A stretch of DNA of 64,000 nucleotides. Source: Sphingorhabdus sp. SMR4y. Its GTDB lineage: Bacteria; Pseudomonadota; Alphaproteobacteria; Sphingomonadales; Sphingomonadaceae. The notes beneath the pieces are model-generated. The model saw nothing but the letters and a program-made list of their open reading frames with translations. It did no database searches and was not told the origin of the DNA. Shown one piece after another: positions 43,117 through 53,200 of this stretch (positions are counted from its first letter, which is position 1; each line of letters begins with the position of its first letter). A program made the translations under genes and the position numbers. The stretch spans positions 1,054,001 through 1,118,000 of the forward strand of contig NZ_CP022336.1 in NCBI RefSeq assembly GCF_002218195.1, written 5' to 3'.

Positions 43117-43202
43117 AGACGCGCCATGGATAAAGGCTAGTCCCGACAGAGGCACAGGTAAATGTTTGCGCCTTGGCAGTAACGGACAGGAAGTGGAAAA
43201 GA

Positions 43203-43232
43203 TCGGGGATTGTTGCAACTGTCACCGTAATT
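43203..43232 (+). repeat. Repeat copy L1 (left arm of a perfect 30-bp inverted repeat)
   Basis: Contains the 24-bp unit ATTGTTGCAACTGTCACCGT plus AATT (43209-43232), preceded by TCGGGG. The whole 30 bases reappear as the exact reverse complement at 43649-43678. The unit contains the 8-bp palindrome GTTGCAAC. A partial direct repeat GTCACCGTAATT follows at 43243-43254. Confidence 0.9.
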
Positions 43233-43296
43233 GCGTAATTGTGTCACCGTAATTCGGGTGGTGTAGGACAGCGGTTTTTGGGAGATGAATTTGGGT

Positions 43297-43320
43297 ATTG
43301 TTGCAACTGTCACGGTAATT
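43297..43320 (+). repeat. Repeat copy L2, same orientation as L1
   Basis: The same 24-bp unit with one substitution (CACGGTAATT instead of CACCGTAATT). It starts 88 bp after the unit in L1. Confidence 0.88.
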
Positions 43321-43648
43321 TAAATGATTTCGTTCCACATTTTGGACAGGGGTCTATCACCCAAGGGAAGAAAAATATACGCCATTGGCAAATGAGTCCA
43401 TGCCTGCATCTACGAAGTCGAAAAACCAAAGTGTAAAAATAAATAGATGAAACAATTGACGTCGAAAGCCAAGCATACTCTAAATAGGTGGAAGGATGAC
43501 GTGCTCCAATACCCGACGCTGTGACTAGTCCAGCCACGAACATGTGTCGGGAATACGCATTTTTATTTTGTGGCCAAAGTTTAAAGCCTAATTTCTTATG
43601 CACTCTTGGCCTCCCCCTGCTCCAGCCAAACCGGATAAAATTACGGTA

Positions 43649-43678
43649 AATTACGGTGACAGTTGCAACAATCCCCGA
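43649..43678 (-). repeat. Repeat copy R1 (right arm of the 30-bp inverted repeat)
   Basis: The exact reverse complement of L1: AATTACGGTGACAGTTGCAA continuing to CAATCCCCGA. Directly upstream, an extra AATTACGGT repeats part of the unit. The pair L1/R1 bounds 416 bp of A/T-rich DNA. Confidence 0.9.
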
Positions 43679-43767
43679 ACTTTGGGTTTAGGTCCCGGCT
43701 TTTCCGCTATCAATCTTTTTCCGGTTTTCTCCTGCATCTGTTCAAGCCATTGGACTGACCCTATCGG

Positions 43768-43791
43768 AATTACCATGACAGTTGCAACAAC
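43768..43791 (-). repeat. Repeat copy R2, same orientation as R1
   Basis: Matches the 24-bp unit in reverse complement at 21 of 24 positions (AATTACCATGACAGTTGCAA and onward). It ends about 17 bases beyond the stop codon of tauE/safE, so it could also act in the 3' end of that transcript. Confidence 0.82.
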
Positions 43792-43807
43792 CCCCAGCTT
43801 CACCCCC

Positions 43808-44575
43808 TCAAACCCACAAAATCCGCACCGCTACATAGAGGATCAGCAACGCCGTCAGCCGCCGGATCCAGATCTCGGGCAAGGCCTTGCTCGCCAACAG
43901 GCTGCCGACCTGCCCGCCTAGCAGCACGCCGAGGAATAGCGGCCAATAGGCCAAGATCGCCTCTCCGCCGCTGCTGAAACCCGACTTCATCAACTGTCCG
44001 GCCAGACCGGCGACCGAGTTGACCAGGATGAAGACGCTCGCGGTCGCGGCGATGCGGCGGCTGTCGGACCAGCGGGTGAGCAGCAGGATCGGGGCGAGAA
44101 AAATGCCGCCGCCGATGCCGACCATGCCGGAGAGAAAGCCGATGCCGGTGCCGGTGGTCGGCGCGAACAGACGGTGGCCGGTCCATTGCCCTCTGGGAGC
44201 TTTGTCCCCTGCCCGCTTGATGAAGGGTTCGATGATCAGCAATATGCCCGCCGCCGCCAGCGACAGGCCGAGCAGCAGTAGGAAGCTGTCCTGCGCAAGC
44301 TCCACGCGCCCGCCCAGCCAGGCCGCCGGTACGGACAGCAGCAGGATCGGCCAGATTTTCGGCCAGTCGATCAGTCCGCGCGACTGGAAACGGATGGTGC
44401 CGCCGGTGACGACGATGATATTGCACAATAATGCGATGACCGGCAGCGCCCGGTAATCGAGCGCGGCCAGCGCCAGCAGGGCGATATAGGTCGAGCCGCC
44501 GCCAAAACCGACGCTGGCGTAGAGCGCGGCGGTCAAAGCAAACAGCAGGGCCAGGGCGAGAATTGAAAAATCCAT
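43808..44575 (-). CDS. TauE/SafE family (sulfite exporter) transporter
   Basis: A 255-residue protein with about eight membrane helices. The family repeats are visible: ALYASVGFGGGSTYIALLAL in the first half and GFLSGMVGIGGGIFLAPILL in the second. Members export sulfite, sulfoacetate or related anions across the inner membrane; the substrate here cannot be told. It lies 32 bp downstream of secA on the same strand, but the link is probably only positional. Confidence 0.9.
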   Translation of the reverse strand: MDFSILALALLFALTAALYASVGFGGGSTYIALLALAALDYRALPVIALLCNIIVVTGGTIRFQSRGLIDWPKIWPILLLSVPAAWLGGRVELAQDSFLLLLGLSLAAAGILLIIEPFIKRAGDKAPRGQWTGHRLFAPTTGTGIGFLSGMVGIGGGIFLAPILLLTRWSDSRRIAATASVFILVNSVAGLAGQLMKSGFSSGGEAILAYWPLFLGVLLGGQVGSLLASKALPEIWIRRLTALLILYVAVRILWV

Positions 44576-44607
44576 CTCAGTTCCCGCCCGGCCGCTGGCG
44601 TTTCAGA

Positions 44608-47349
44608 TCAAAACTTGCCGTGGCAATGTTTATATTTACGACCCGAACCACAGGGGCATGGCGCGTTGCGGCTGACCTTGCTGCCGTCGAAGGCATCCTG
44701 CGGATTGTTCATCTGGCCGGATTGCCGCGGTGGCAACGACGACGACACCGTTCCCAATGTACCGCCGTCGATGTCGTTGCTGTTATCTTCGCCGGTCAGC
44801 GGATCAATATGGGTGGTCAGGAAATCGGGCAGTTCGGGAAGCTCCGGCACAACCAGCTCTTCTTGCTGGTGGAACTGGCTGATCGCGATCGTCTTGGTCA
44901 CGCCCTCGCGGATGATTTCCAGCATCCGTTCGAACAGGCCAAAGGCTTCCTGCTTATATTCGTCGAGCGGCTTTTTCTGGGCATAGGCGCGCAGGAAAAC
45001 CACCTGACGCAGCGCGTCGAGCGTGGCGAGATGCTCTTTCCAGTGATGGTCGAGCAACTCGAGCAGGATCGATTTTTCGATATCTTCCCAGACACCGGGC
45101 TTTTCGGCATCAACCTGCGCCTTCTTCGCAGCAAAATCGGCATCGGCCATTTCCGCGATCCGGGTTTCGATGAGTTCCGGCTCGACCGCATCCTCCTGCA
45201 GCCAGCTGTCGATATCCGGCGTGAGATTCAGCACATCCTGGACACGGGTCTTGAGCCCTTCAATGTCCCACTGCTCGGGATAGCTGCCCGGCGGGCAGGC
45301 ATCGGCGACCATAGCGTTGACAGTTTCGTGCCGCATGTCCTCGACCACATCACCAACCGTGTCGGCATCCATGATTTCCGAGCGCTGCTCATAGATCACC
45401 TTGCGCTGGTCATTCATCACGTCGTCATATTCGACGACCTGCTTGCGCGCTTCATAGTTGCGCGCCTCGACCTTTTTCTGGGCTGTTTCAATAGCTTTTG
45501 ACAGCCATTTGCCACCGATCGCCTCGCCGTCCTCGAGATTCTTGTTCATCATCTTGGCGAACATCGTCTCGGTGCCGAAGATACGCAGCAGATCATCCTC
45601 GAGGCAGAGATAGAAGCGGCTCAGACCCGGATCGCCCTGACGGCCAGAGCGGCCACGCAGCTGGTTATCGATCCGCCGGCTTTCGTGCCGCTCGGTGCCG
45701 AGAACGAACAGACCGCCCGCTTCCCGCACCTCTTCGCGCAGCGCCCGCACTTCTTCCTCGATCTTGGCGATCGCCTTGTCGCGTTCCGGCCCCTCTTCCA
45801 TGTCGCCGAGTTCTTCCTCGATCCTGAAATCGATATTGCCGCCGAGCTGGATATCGGTGCCGCGACCGGCCATGTTGGTCGCGATCGTCACCGCGCCGGG
45901 AGAACCGGCCTGCGCCACGATATGCGCTTCCTGCTCGTGGAAGCGGGCGTTGAGGACATTATGCTTGACCCCTTCCTTGTTCAGAAAGTCGGAAAGCAGC
46001 TCGGATTTTTCGATCGACACGGTGCCGACCAGAACCGGCTGGCCCTTGTCGCTATGTTCCTTGACGGTTTTTGCAATGGCGGCAAATTTGTCGAGCGTAT
46101 TCTTGTAGAATTCGTCATTCTCGTCGATCCGCTGCACCGGCTTGTTGGTCGGAATGGTGACGACGTTCATCTTGTAGATTTCGAAAAATTCCGCCGCTTC
46201 GGTTTCCGCGGTGCCGGTCATGCCGGACAATTTGGGATACATGCGGAAATAATTCTGGAAGGTGATCGAGGCCATGGTCTGGTTTTCCGGTTCGATCCGG
46301 ACGCCTTCCTTGGCTTCCACGGCCTGGTGCAGACCGTTCGACCAGCGGCGACCATCCATCATCCGGCCGGTAAATTCGTCGATGATGATGACCTTGCCAT
46401 CCTTGACGATATAGTCGGTGTCGCGCTTGCGCATGACATTGGCCATCAGCGCCTGGTTCAGATGGTGGACAACCTGGGTGTTCTCGAAGTCATAGAGATT
46501 GCTGCCGACCAATAGTCCGGCTTCCTCGAGCAAACGCTCTGCCTTCTCCGTTCCCTCTTCGGTGAGAGAAAGATTGCGGGATTTTTCATCCTTTTCATAA
46601 TCTTCTTCGGTGATGTGCTGAACCACCTCGTTGACCGATATATAGAGATCGGACTTGTCGTCGGTCGGGCCGGAGATGATCAGGGGCGTTCGCGCTTCGT
46701 CAATCAGAATCGAGTCGACCTCATCGACGATCGCGAAGTTGAACGGCCGCTGCACCATCTGGGCGCGCTCGTGCTTCATATTGTCACGCAGATAGTCGAA
46801 ACCGAATTCGTTGTTGGTGCCGTAGGTGATATCCGCCGCATAGGCCGCGCGGCGTTCCTCCTCGCCGAGATTCGGGACGATCACACCGACTTCCAGGCCA
46901 AGGAAATTATAGACCTGGCTCATCCACTCCGCATCGCGGCGGGCGAGATAGTCGTTGACGGTGACAACGTGCACGCCCTTGCCTTCGATCGCGTTCAGAT
47001 AACAGGCGAGCGTCGCAACCAGGGTCTTGCCTTCACCGGTGCGCATCTCGGCGATTTCGCCACGATGCAGCACAATGCCGCCGATCAGCTGGACGTCATA
47101 GTGCCGCTGGCCAAGCGTCCGTTTTGCCGCCTCGCGAACGACCGCAAAGGCTTCCGGCAATATGTCATCAAGCGATTCACCGCCGGCAACCCGTTCCTTG
47201 AACTGCACGGTCTTGGCCGCCAGCTCGGCATCGGAGAGCGGTTCGACTTCCGGTTCGAACGCGTTGACCGCATCGACCACTTTCTGCATCGACTTGACGT
47301 AGCGGTCATTCGCTGACCCGAAGATAGATTTGGCTAATCCGCCGAACAT
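44608..47349 (-). CDS. secA: Preprotein translocase ATPase SecA
   Basis: A 913-residue motor that drives preproteins through SecYEG. Walker A is [20 protein letters not shown], Walker B region [20 protein letters not shown], then [17 protein letters not shown] and [16 protein letters not shown]. The C-terminal zinc-binding SecB/phospholipid contact is intact: [21 protein letters not shown] at 47349 ([11 protein letters not shown]) follows GGAAAATGTC and matches the family start; a TTG four codons upstream is less likely. Confidence 0.97.
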   Translation of the reverse strand: MFGGLAKSIFGSANDRYVKSMQKVVDAVNAFEPEVEPLSDAELAAKTVQFKERVAGGESLDDILPEAFAVVREAAKRTLGQRHYDVQLIGGIVLHRGEIAEMRTGEGKTLVATLACYLNAIEGKGVHVVTVNDYLARRDAEWMSQVYNFLGLEVGVIVPNLGEEERRAAYAADITYGTNNEFGFDYLRDNMKHERAQMVQRPFNFAIVDEVDSILIDEARTPLIISGPTDDKSDLYISVNEVVQHITEEDYEKDEKSRNLSLTEEGTEKAERLLEEAGLLVGSNLYDFENTQVVHHLNQALMANVMRKRDTDYIVKDGKVIIIDEFTGRMMDGRRWSNGLHQAVEAKEGVRIEPENQTMASITFQNYFRMYPKLSGMTGTAETEAAEFFEIYKMNVVTIPTNKPVQRIDENDEFYKNTLDKFAAIAKTVKEHSDKGQPVLVGTVSIEKSELLSDFLNKEGVKHNVLNARFHEQEAHIVAQAGSPGAVTIATNMAGRGTDIQLGGNIDFRIEEELGDMEEGPERDKAIAKIEEEVRALREEVREAGGLFVLGTERHESRRIDNQLRGRSGRQGDPGLSRFYLCLEDDLLRIFGTETMFAKMMNKNLEDGEAIGGKWLSKAIETAQKKVEARNYEARKQVVEYDDVMNDQRKVIYEQRSEIMDADTVGDVVEDMRHETVNAMVADACPPGSYPEQWDIEGLKTRVQDVLNLTPDIDSWLQEDAVEPELIETRIAEMADADFAAKKAQVDAEKPGVWEDIEKSILLELLDHHWKEHLATLDALRQVVFLRAYAQKKPLDEYKQEAFGLFERMLEIIREGVTKTIAISQFHQQEELVVPELPELPDFLTTHIDPLTGEDNSNDIDGGTLGTVSSSLPPRQSGQMNNPQDAFDGSKVSRNAPCPCGSGRKYKHCHGKF

Positions 47350-47455
47350 GACATTTTCCAATTTGTAAATTTTGCCGACCGGTCATCGGCCGCGAACAGG
47401 ATGAATTTGGGGAGAGTCTCTCGCCATTCAATATCGGCGAGACAAAAGACGGTCG

Positions 47456-47782
47456 CTAGGGCGCGCCCTCTTCATGTTCCAGCTTGTCGCCCGCATCACT
47501 GCGCATCGCAACGACAGGCCAGGACAGCGCCTTGCTACCACCTTTGACAATGGCGCGTGGCGCCAGCAGACTGGCTTCTGCCATGGCGCAGGACGGATGA
47601 TCCGATGTCCCATGGCTTGTTGCGGTCGCGTCAGCAGAAGAACCGGAATCCGCCGTTTCCGTCAGATTGGCAGCGCTGCCCAGCTCCGGCACCATGCGTT
47701 CTGCAGCCGCTGCCGACGCAGGCACGGCCAGACCGACAGCGTTGAAGAGCAGCAACATAAAACTTGCAAAATATGCGTTCAT
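47456..47782 (-). CDS. Small secreted protein, unknown
   Basis: A 108-residue product with a clear signal peptide (MNAYFASFMLLLFNAVGLAV, then PASA-AAAE as cleavage site). The mature part is low in complexity, Ala/Ser/Thr-rich, with SHGTSDHPSCAMAEASLLAP and an acidic tail KLEHEEGAP. I recognise no domain. Codon use fits the neighbourhood. It is divergent from argJ (58 bp), with about 100 bp to the secA start, so it has its own transcript or none. Confidence 0.6.
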   Translation of the reverse strand: MNAYFASFMLLLFNAVGLAVPASAAAAERMVPELGSAANLTETADSGSSADATATSHGTSDHPSCAMAEASLLAPRAIVKGGSKALSWPVVAMRSDAGDKLEHEEGAP

Positions 47783-47840
47783 GGACAAGGCCTCGTCATA
47801 TCAGCGCGTTCTATCAAAACATTGAACAAAGGCAAGTTAA

Positions 47841-49070
47841 GTGTCGGACAATCTTTCGCCCCTGGCCCCAGCACAATCGCCCGTTTTACCTGAAATAGCG
47901 GGCGTGTCCTGCCGCATCGCTCGCGCACGCTACAAGGAATGGGATCGCTGCGATCTGACCTTTGTCGAACTCGCAGCCGGCACGGCGGTTGCCGGCGTGC
48001 TGACCCGGAGCAAATGTCCCTCTCCGGAAGTGGAATATTGCCGGGAAGCGCTCTTGGGCGGCAAGGCGCGTGGCCTGGTGGTCAACGCCGGCAATGCCAA
48101 TGCCTTCACCGGCGCGCGCGGCCTGGCAGCGGTGAAAAAGATAATATCACTAGCCTCAACCCATCTCGGATGCGACGAAAATGAAATATTTGTCTCCTCG
48201 ACCGGGGTGATCGGCGTCCCGCTGCCGCAGGACAAGGCCGAAGCGGGCCTGAAAGCTGTTTTCGCGGCGAAGCCCTGCAGTTGGGAAGACGCAGCGGCAA
48301 CGATTATGACCACCGATACTTTCCCGAAGATGGCGACCACAAGTGCGATTGTCGGCGGTCAGACCGTCCATTTGTGCGGAATCATCAAGGGCTCAGGCAT
48401 GATCGCCCCGGATATGGCGACAATGCTCGGCTATATTTTCACCGATGCCGCGGTCGAAGCGAAGCTTCTGCAGGAAATGCTGAGCGCGGCGACGGCCAGA
48501 AGCTTCAACTGCATCACCGTCGACAGCGATACGTCGACCAGCGATACCGTACTGGCTTTTGCCACGGGGCAGAATGCAGCCCCTGCCCTCACGTCCTTCG
48601 ATGACGATGGCGCTGATGCTTTTCAGGCCGCTCTGAGCGATCTGTGCATGCAGATGGCGCATCTCGTGGTCCGCGACGGCGAAGGTGCGAGCAAATTTAT
48701 CGAAATCGCCGTGACCGGAGCAGCAAGCAATGACAGCGCCAAGCATATTGCCCTGTCGATCGCCAATTCGCCTCTGGTCAAGACCGCCATTGCTGGCGAA
48801 GATGCCAACTGGGGCCGTGTCGTGATGGCCGTCGGCAAGGCGGGCGAACCGGCCGACCGTGACAAGCTCGCAATCGGCTTTGGCGGGGTCACCGTGGCAC
48901 GCGATGGTCTGGTCGTGCCGGATTATGACGAAGCACCGGTGGCCGCCCATCTCAAGGGCAGCGAAATCGACATTACTGTCGATATCGGGCTGGGCGATGG
49001 CCGGGCTACGGTATGGACCTGCGATCTGACCCACGGCTATATCAGCATCAACGCCGATTACCGGAGCTAA
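47841..49070 (+). CDS. argJ: Bifunctional ornithine acetyltransferase / N-acetylglutamate synthase ArgJ
   Basis: A 409-residue enzyme that transfers acetyl from N-acetylornithine to glutamate in arginine synthesis. The self-cleavage site is in GSGMIAPDMATMLGYIFTDA (Ala-Thr bond), giving alpha and beta chains. NAGNANAFTGARGLAAVKK and EDANWGRVVMAVGKAGEPAD are conserved substrate segments. The start is GTG at 47841 after AAAGGCAAG. The carbamoyl phosphate of CarAB (14-19 kb) also feeds arginine. Confidence 0.96.
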   Translation: MSDNLSPLAPAQSPVLPEIAGVSCRIARARYKEWDRCDLTFVELAAGTAVAGVLTRSKCPSPEVEYCREALLGGKARGLVVNAGNANAFTGARGLAAVKKIISLASTHLGCDENEIFVSSTGVIGVPLPQDKAEAGLKAVFAAKPCSWEDAAATIMTTDTFPKMATTSAIVGGQTVHLCGIIKGSGMIAPDMATMLGYIFTDAAVEAKLLQEMLSAATARSFNCITVDSDTSTSDTVLAFATGQNAAPALTSFDDDGADAFQAALSDLCMQMAHLVVRDGEGASKFIEIAVTGAASNDSAKHIALSIANSPLVKTAIAGEDANWGRVVMAVGKAGEPADRDKLAIGFGGVTVARDGLVVPDYDEAPVAAHLKGSEIDITVDIGLGDGRATVWTCDLTHGYISINADYRS

Positions 49071-49074
49071 GCCT

Positions 49075-49881
49075 TTGCACAGTCTCTATCAGCCCGTCCT
49101 CGACATTATCGAAAAAGCGGCGCGTGATATTGTCATGCCTTATTACCAGAATCTGAAATCGCACCAGATTGACGAGAAAACACCCGGCGATCTGGTGACG
49201 GTCGCGGACAAGCTGAGCGAAGAATATATCGCCGGCGCCCTGTCCGATCTGCTGCCGGAAACCAAGATTGTCGGCGAGGAAGCCTTTGCCGCGGATGAAT
49301 CGGTGCTGGACCAGCTCGCCGATGGTCAGGTCTGTATCATCGATCCGATTGACGGGACGGGCAATTACGCCGCCGGACAGGGGCCGTTCGGCATCATGAT
49401 CGCTCTGGTCGAACAGAATGAAACCGTCGCCGGCTGGCTCTACGACCCGCGGACCGCGCGCATCTGCCACGCCGCCAAAGGCGATGGCGCCTTTATAGAC
49501 GGGACGCAGGTTGCGGTTCCAGAGGAGCATCCGGACAGGCCCGTTGCTGCGCTGGCGACCGGCTTCATGACTCCGGAAGAGCGGGATATGTTGCTTGCTG
49601 CTGCCGGGCCATTTTACGATATTGTCGACATCCCCCGGTGCGCTGCCGAGCAATATCCGCGACTGGTACAGGGATCCAATCACGTGTCTGTATTTCAGCG
49701 GACCCTGCCCTGGGACCATGCCTCGGGAGTATTGTTCCTTAACGAAGCCGGCGGCCAATGCGCGCGATGGGACGGGTCGGACTATCGTCCCGCAGATCGC
49801 AGAAAAGGATTGCTCGGCGCCTCGTCACCGAAACTCTGGGACGAAGCAGCCGAGCGCCTTGGGGATATATTCAGAAATTAA
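49075..49881 (+). CDS. Inositol monophosphatase family protein
   Basis: A 268-residue metal-dependent phosphatase. Motifs are VGEEAFAAD (first Glu), [20 protein letters not shown] (DPIDGT metal site) and [20 protein letters not shown] (second Asp). Inositol phosphate, histidinol phosphate and sugar phosphates are possible substrates; the family cannot be subdivided by eye. TTG at 49075 is the probable start, following GGAG of CCGGAGC right at the argJ stop; argJ and this gene are thus coupled. Its stop and that of convergent trxA share TTAA (49878-49881). Confidence 0.88.
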   Translation: MHSLYQPVLDIIEKAARDIVMPYYQNLKSHQIDEKTPGDLVTVADKLSEEYIAGALSDLLPETKIVGEEAFAADESVLDQLADGQVCIIDPIDGTGNYAAGQGPFGIMIALVEQNETVAGWLYDPRTARICHAAKGDGAFIDGTQVAVPEEHPDRPVAALATGFMTPEERDMLLAAAGPFYDIVDIPRCAAEQYPRLVQGSNHVSVFQRTLPWDHASGVLFLNEAGGQCARWDGSDYRPADRRKGLLGASSPKLWDEAAERLGDIFRN

Positions 49882-50204
49882 GCAGGCAGCGACTGTTCAA
49901 GCCATTGCTTGAGCTGGCTTTTCGGAGCTGCACCCACCTTGGTCTCAACCTGCTCACCATTATTGAACAGAATCATGGTCGGAATGCCGCGCACGCCGTA
50001 TTTTGCAGGGGCGTCCGGGCTGTCATCGATGTTGAGCTTGGCAATGGTCACCTTGCCAGCCAGTTCATCGCTGATTTCTTCCAGAGCGGGGCCGATCATT
50101 TTGCAGGGGCCGCACCATTCTGCCCAGAAATCGACCAGCACGGGGCCATCTGCCTTCAGGACATCGCCTTCGAAACTTGCGTCGGTAATTGCTTTGGTAG
50201 CCAT
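49878..50204 (-). CDS. trxA: Thioredoxin
   Basis: A 108-residue cytosolic thioredoxin with the active site [19 protein letters not shown] (Cys31, Cys34) and the cis-Pro loop [15 protein letters not shown]. It reduces disulfides in ribonucleotide reductase and other targets. It lies 75 bp after addA on the same strand, its usual neighbour in alphaproteobacteria. Confidence 0.97.
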   Translation of the reverse strand: MATKAITDASFEGDVLKADGPVLVDFWAEWCGPCKMIGPALEEISDELAGKVTIAKLNIDDSPDAPAKYGVRGIPTMILFNNGEQVETKVGAAPKSQLKQWLEQSLPA

Positions 50205-50279
50205 AACGAATCTCCAATTGTTCCCGACCTATTTAGGTATGGTCCGGCCTCGGCTCAAGCGCGGTAGCGCAAAGCTTTT

Positions 50280-53200
50280 TCATATCGACTCAAAGCCCGG
50301 CTTGTGCCGGTCGATCAGATCGGGCGAAATCTCCAGCATTAGCGGACCGTGCGAATAGAGCAGTCCGGCCTTGATCGGACGGTCCGGGAATATCTTTTCC
50401 AGCGCGACAACATAGGCCGCCATCTGCCGCAGGTAGGCGACCGGTGCCTGTCCGGCATTATCAGGCACCCGGCGGCCCGTTTTGAAATCGACGACATAGA
50501 TATGATCGTCGGTGATCAGCAATCGGTCGACCGTACCGGAAATGACATGTTCGCCGACAACCGCTGCAATCGGCGCTTCTGCCAGGCTTTCGGGGTCAAA
50601 AAGAGCGGACCAGACCGGATTGTCCATGACCGCGAGAACCGTCTTGATAATCTCTGCGCGCCGGGCCGGATCGCCAATCTGCTTCTGCTTTTCCAGCCAG
50701 CGGTCGGCGACATCCAGTCGGCGTTCCGGTGCGATATTGGGCAGACGCTGGAACAGACTGTGCAGCAATATGCCACGTTCGGCAGCGTCGCGCATGGCCA
50801 TATCGGGCGGCGGATTGCTGGCATCGTCGGGGCCGAGATGCGAGGGTGTCAGGGGCCTCGGTGGTCGCGATTCCTCCGGTGCCGAGCGGAATAACCAGTC
50901 CGGTGCAGGCGTTCTCTCCGATTCCTGATCAGCGCTTGGGGCAATCGCAGGCAAGACGGCGGGCTTGTTCCGGCTCTCGACGCGATATTCCCGCGACGCC
51001 AACCATTCCGGGTTATCCTGCCAGTCGCAGCCGAGAGCGATCAGGCCGCGCTCGATGGCACCATACCAGCTTAGCTCGGGCACTTCGCCCTTTGCTCTTG
51101 GTCCGAGCACACCGGCTACAACGAGATGCTCTTCCGCCCGGGTCATCGCGACATAAAGCAGCCGCCAATGTTCTTCCATTGCGACCTTGTCGGCATAGGC
51201 GGAATGTTCAGCCAAGATTCCGACGCGCTCCGACTTGCGAACCGGGACCACCGGATATTCGAGTTCCAGACCGGTCCCCTCGCCGAGTTTGATATTGAAG
51301 CCGCCGCTTTTCTTGCTCGCAGGGTCAAAGGTCGCATTGGCGAGGATCACCAGCGGTGCCTGCAATCCTTTTGCGCCGTGAACGGTCATCAGGCGCACTT
51401 CATTGCCGCCCTCGACCTGTTCGCGCTTGATTTCGACATCGCCCCGGTCGAACCAGTCAAGAAAACCCTGCAAGGTGGGTATATGGTCCTGCTCAAAGGC
51501 CAGCGCCGTTGCCAGCAGCTCGTCGAGCGGGTCGACCGCCGCATGGCTGAGCCGGGCCAGCAATTTGCACCGCCCCTGCATCGCCCCGGACAGGATCGTC
51601 TCGAGAAACTGATAGGGCGTATTGAAATCGGCCATCGCCAGCAGCTGCTGCAGCGGCTTGATATGGTCGCCAAGACGGTCCTGCCTGCGCAAGAACTCCC
51701 AGAGGCTTTTCTCTTCATCCTTCTTGCCGCGATAACCGCGAGCCAGCAAATCCTCCTGGCTCCAGCCAAGCAGCGGCGAAACCAGCAGGCTGGCGAGATT
51801 GAGATCATCATGGGGCTGCAGCACGAAACGGATAGCGGCCAGCAAGTCCTGCACCACCAGCGGCTGGTTGAGACGGATCCGGTCGATCCCGGCCACCGGG
51901 ACTTGCTCGGCGAACAGGCGAGCCACAATCAGCGCGCTCAGTTCGTCACGCTTGCTCACCAATATCAATATGTCTTTCGGCTGCAGAGCCCGGTTTTCCC
52001 GGTCCAGCCATAGCGGATTGTCCGGTGACAGCCATTTCTTGATCTGCAGTGCAAGCTTCTGGGCGAAAACCCGTTTCTCCTCGCTGGCCCAGGATTCCTC
52101 ATCTTCATCGTCAGCGTCGCTTCTGTTCGCTATCGGCTTCCACAAGGTCACACTGCCGCTCGCGCCCTGATAATTGCTGCGATGCTCGGGTATCGGTTCG
52201 ATCAGCCCCAGTTGTTCGTGACTGATCTGTTCCAGCGTGGCATCGACCGCTTCCAGAATGGGCGGGGTTGAGCGGAAACTCCGGTCCAGCGACAGGTCGC
52301 CGAACCTTTGTTCCGACGCGTCGGCCAAGGCAAAAAATTCGGTCCTCGCATTGGCATAATTATGCGGGCTGGTGCCCTGAAAGCCAAAGATCGCCTGCTT
52401 GAAATCGCCGACCGTGAACAGCGTCCGGTGGCGTTCCGGATCGGCGCCCATGCCGGCAAAAAACTCGCCGGCCAGCGCCCGGACGATATCCCATTGCGCG
52501 ACATTGGTATCCTGCGCCTCGTCGATCAATATATGATCGGTGCGCTGGTCTAGCTTGTAGCGGATCCAGGCCGCCATATCGCTTTTCTGCAAGAGCCTCG
52601 CGGTCATCCGGATCATATCGTCGAAATCGACCACGCCGTGCAGCCTTTTGGCGTCGGCATAGCGGTGGTAGAAGGCGCGCCCCGCTTCCAGCGCGCCCGC
52701 GAACAGGTCGGCATATTCGAACAGCACCGCTTTTTCGAGCAGGCCGTTGCTCCATTCGAACAGCGAACCGGCAATAAAATCATAGTCCGGCAGAACCTTT
52801 AACAAGCCTTTGGTCGGTTTCGGCGGCGCGCCCGTGGTTTTGGTCGCCCAGGCCAGATGAATATCCGATAATGCTGCGGCCCTTTCCTGCGGGTTGAGGG
52901 TCAACCAGAGACGGATCGCCAATTGCCGCTCCTGTTCCTTCTTGCCTCCGGCTTCCGCCATGGCATCACGCAACAGAGTGATCGCGCGCAGGTCAATCGC
53001 TTCGTCCGCGCAGCGTTCCGCCAGCCAAGACTGCGCATCGCCATCAATCGGCAGGCCGAGCACCCCGCGGACAAAAGGCAGGACGCCGGTGGGCAGTCCA
53101 TCCATCGCATCAGCCTTGGCCGCGCAGCTCATCAAAAATTGTTCGGTCGCCTCCTCGCCCATCCGGACGCTGAGCCGCTGGATCGCCTCGACAATCTGTA

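Larger units (their letters stand above)
42518..43807. other. 1.3-kb region with no convincing protein gene
   Basis: This is the longest gap in the window. From left to right it holds an A/T-rich promoter-like stretch (42640-42700), a GC-richer segment with many stem-loops (42720-43180), then an A/T-rich segment (43233-43648) flanked and interrupted by four copies of a 24-bp repeat. Open frames of 65-107 codons exist on both strands but none has a recognisable domain or a codon bias like the neighbours. Base composition differs from the flanking genes, suggesting acquired or decayed DNA plus a possible non-coding RNA. Confidence 0.8.

Noticed and set aside
42700-43180. RNase P RNA, tmRNA or SRP RNA as identity of the structured region
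   Set aside because: Fragments such as AGGAAAG and AGTGCAA recall RNase P RNA, but the paired P4 strands (GAAAGTCCGG and CCCGGCTTA-like) are missing, there is no tmRNA tag sequence or T-loop, and no SRP GGAA tip.
43310-43603. A 97-codon minus-strand frame containing a CPKCGT zinc-ribbon-like motif
   Set aside because: Only one CxxC pair is present, the frame runs through repeat copy L2, and codon use is unlike the neighbours; more likely chance in A/T-rich DNA.
43203-43791. CRISPR array
   Set aside because: Only four repeats, in two orientations and with unequal spacing of 88 to over 300 bp; no cas genes are in the window.
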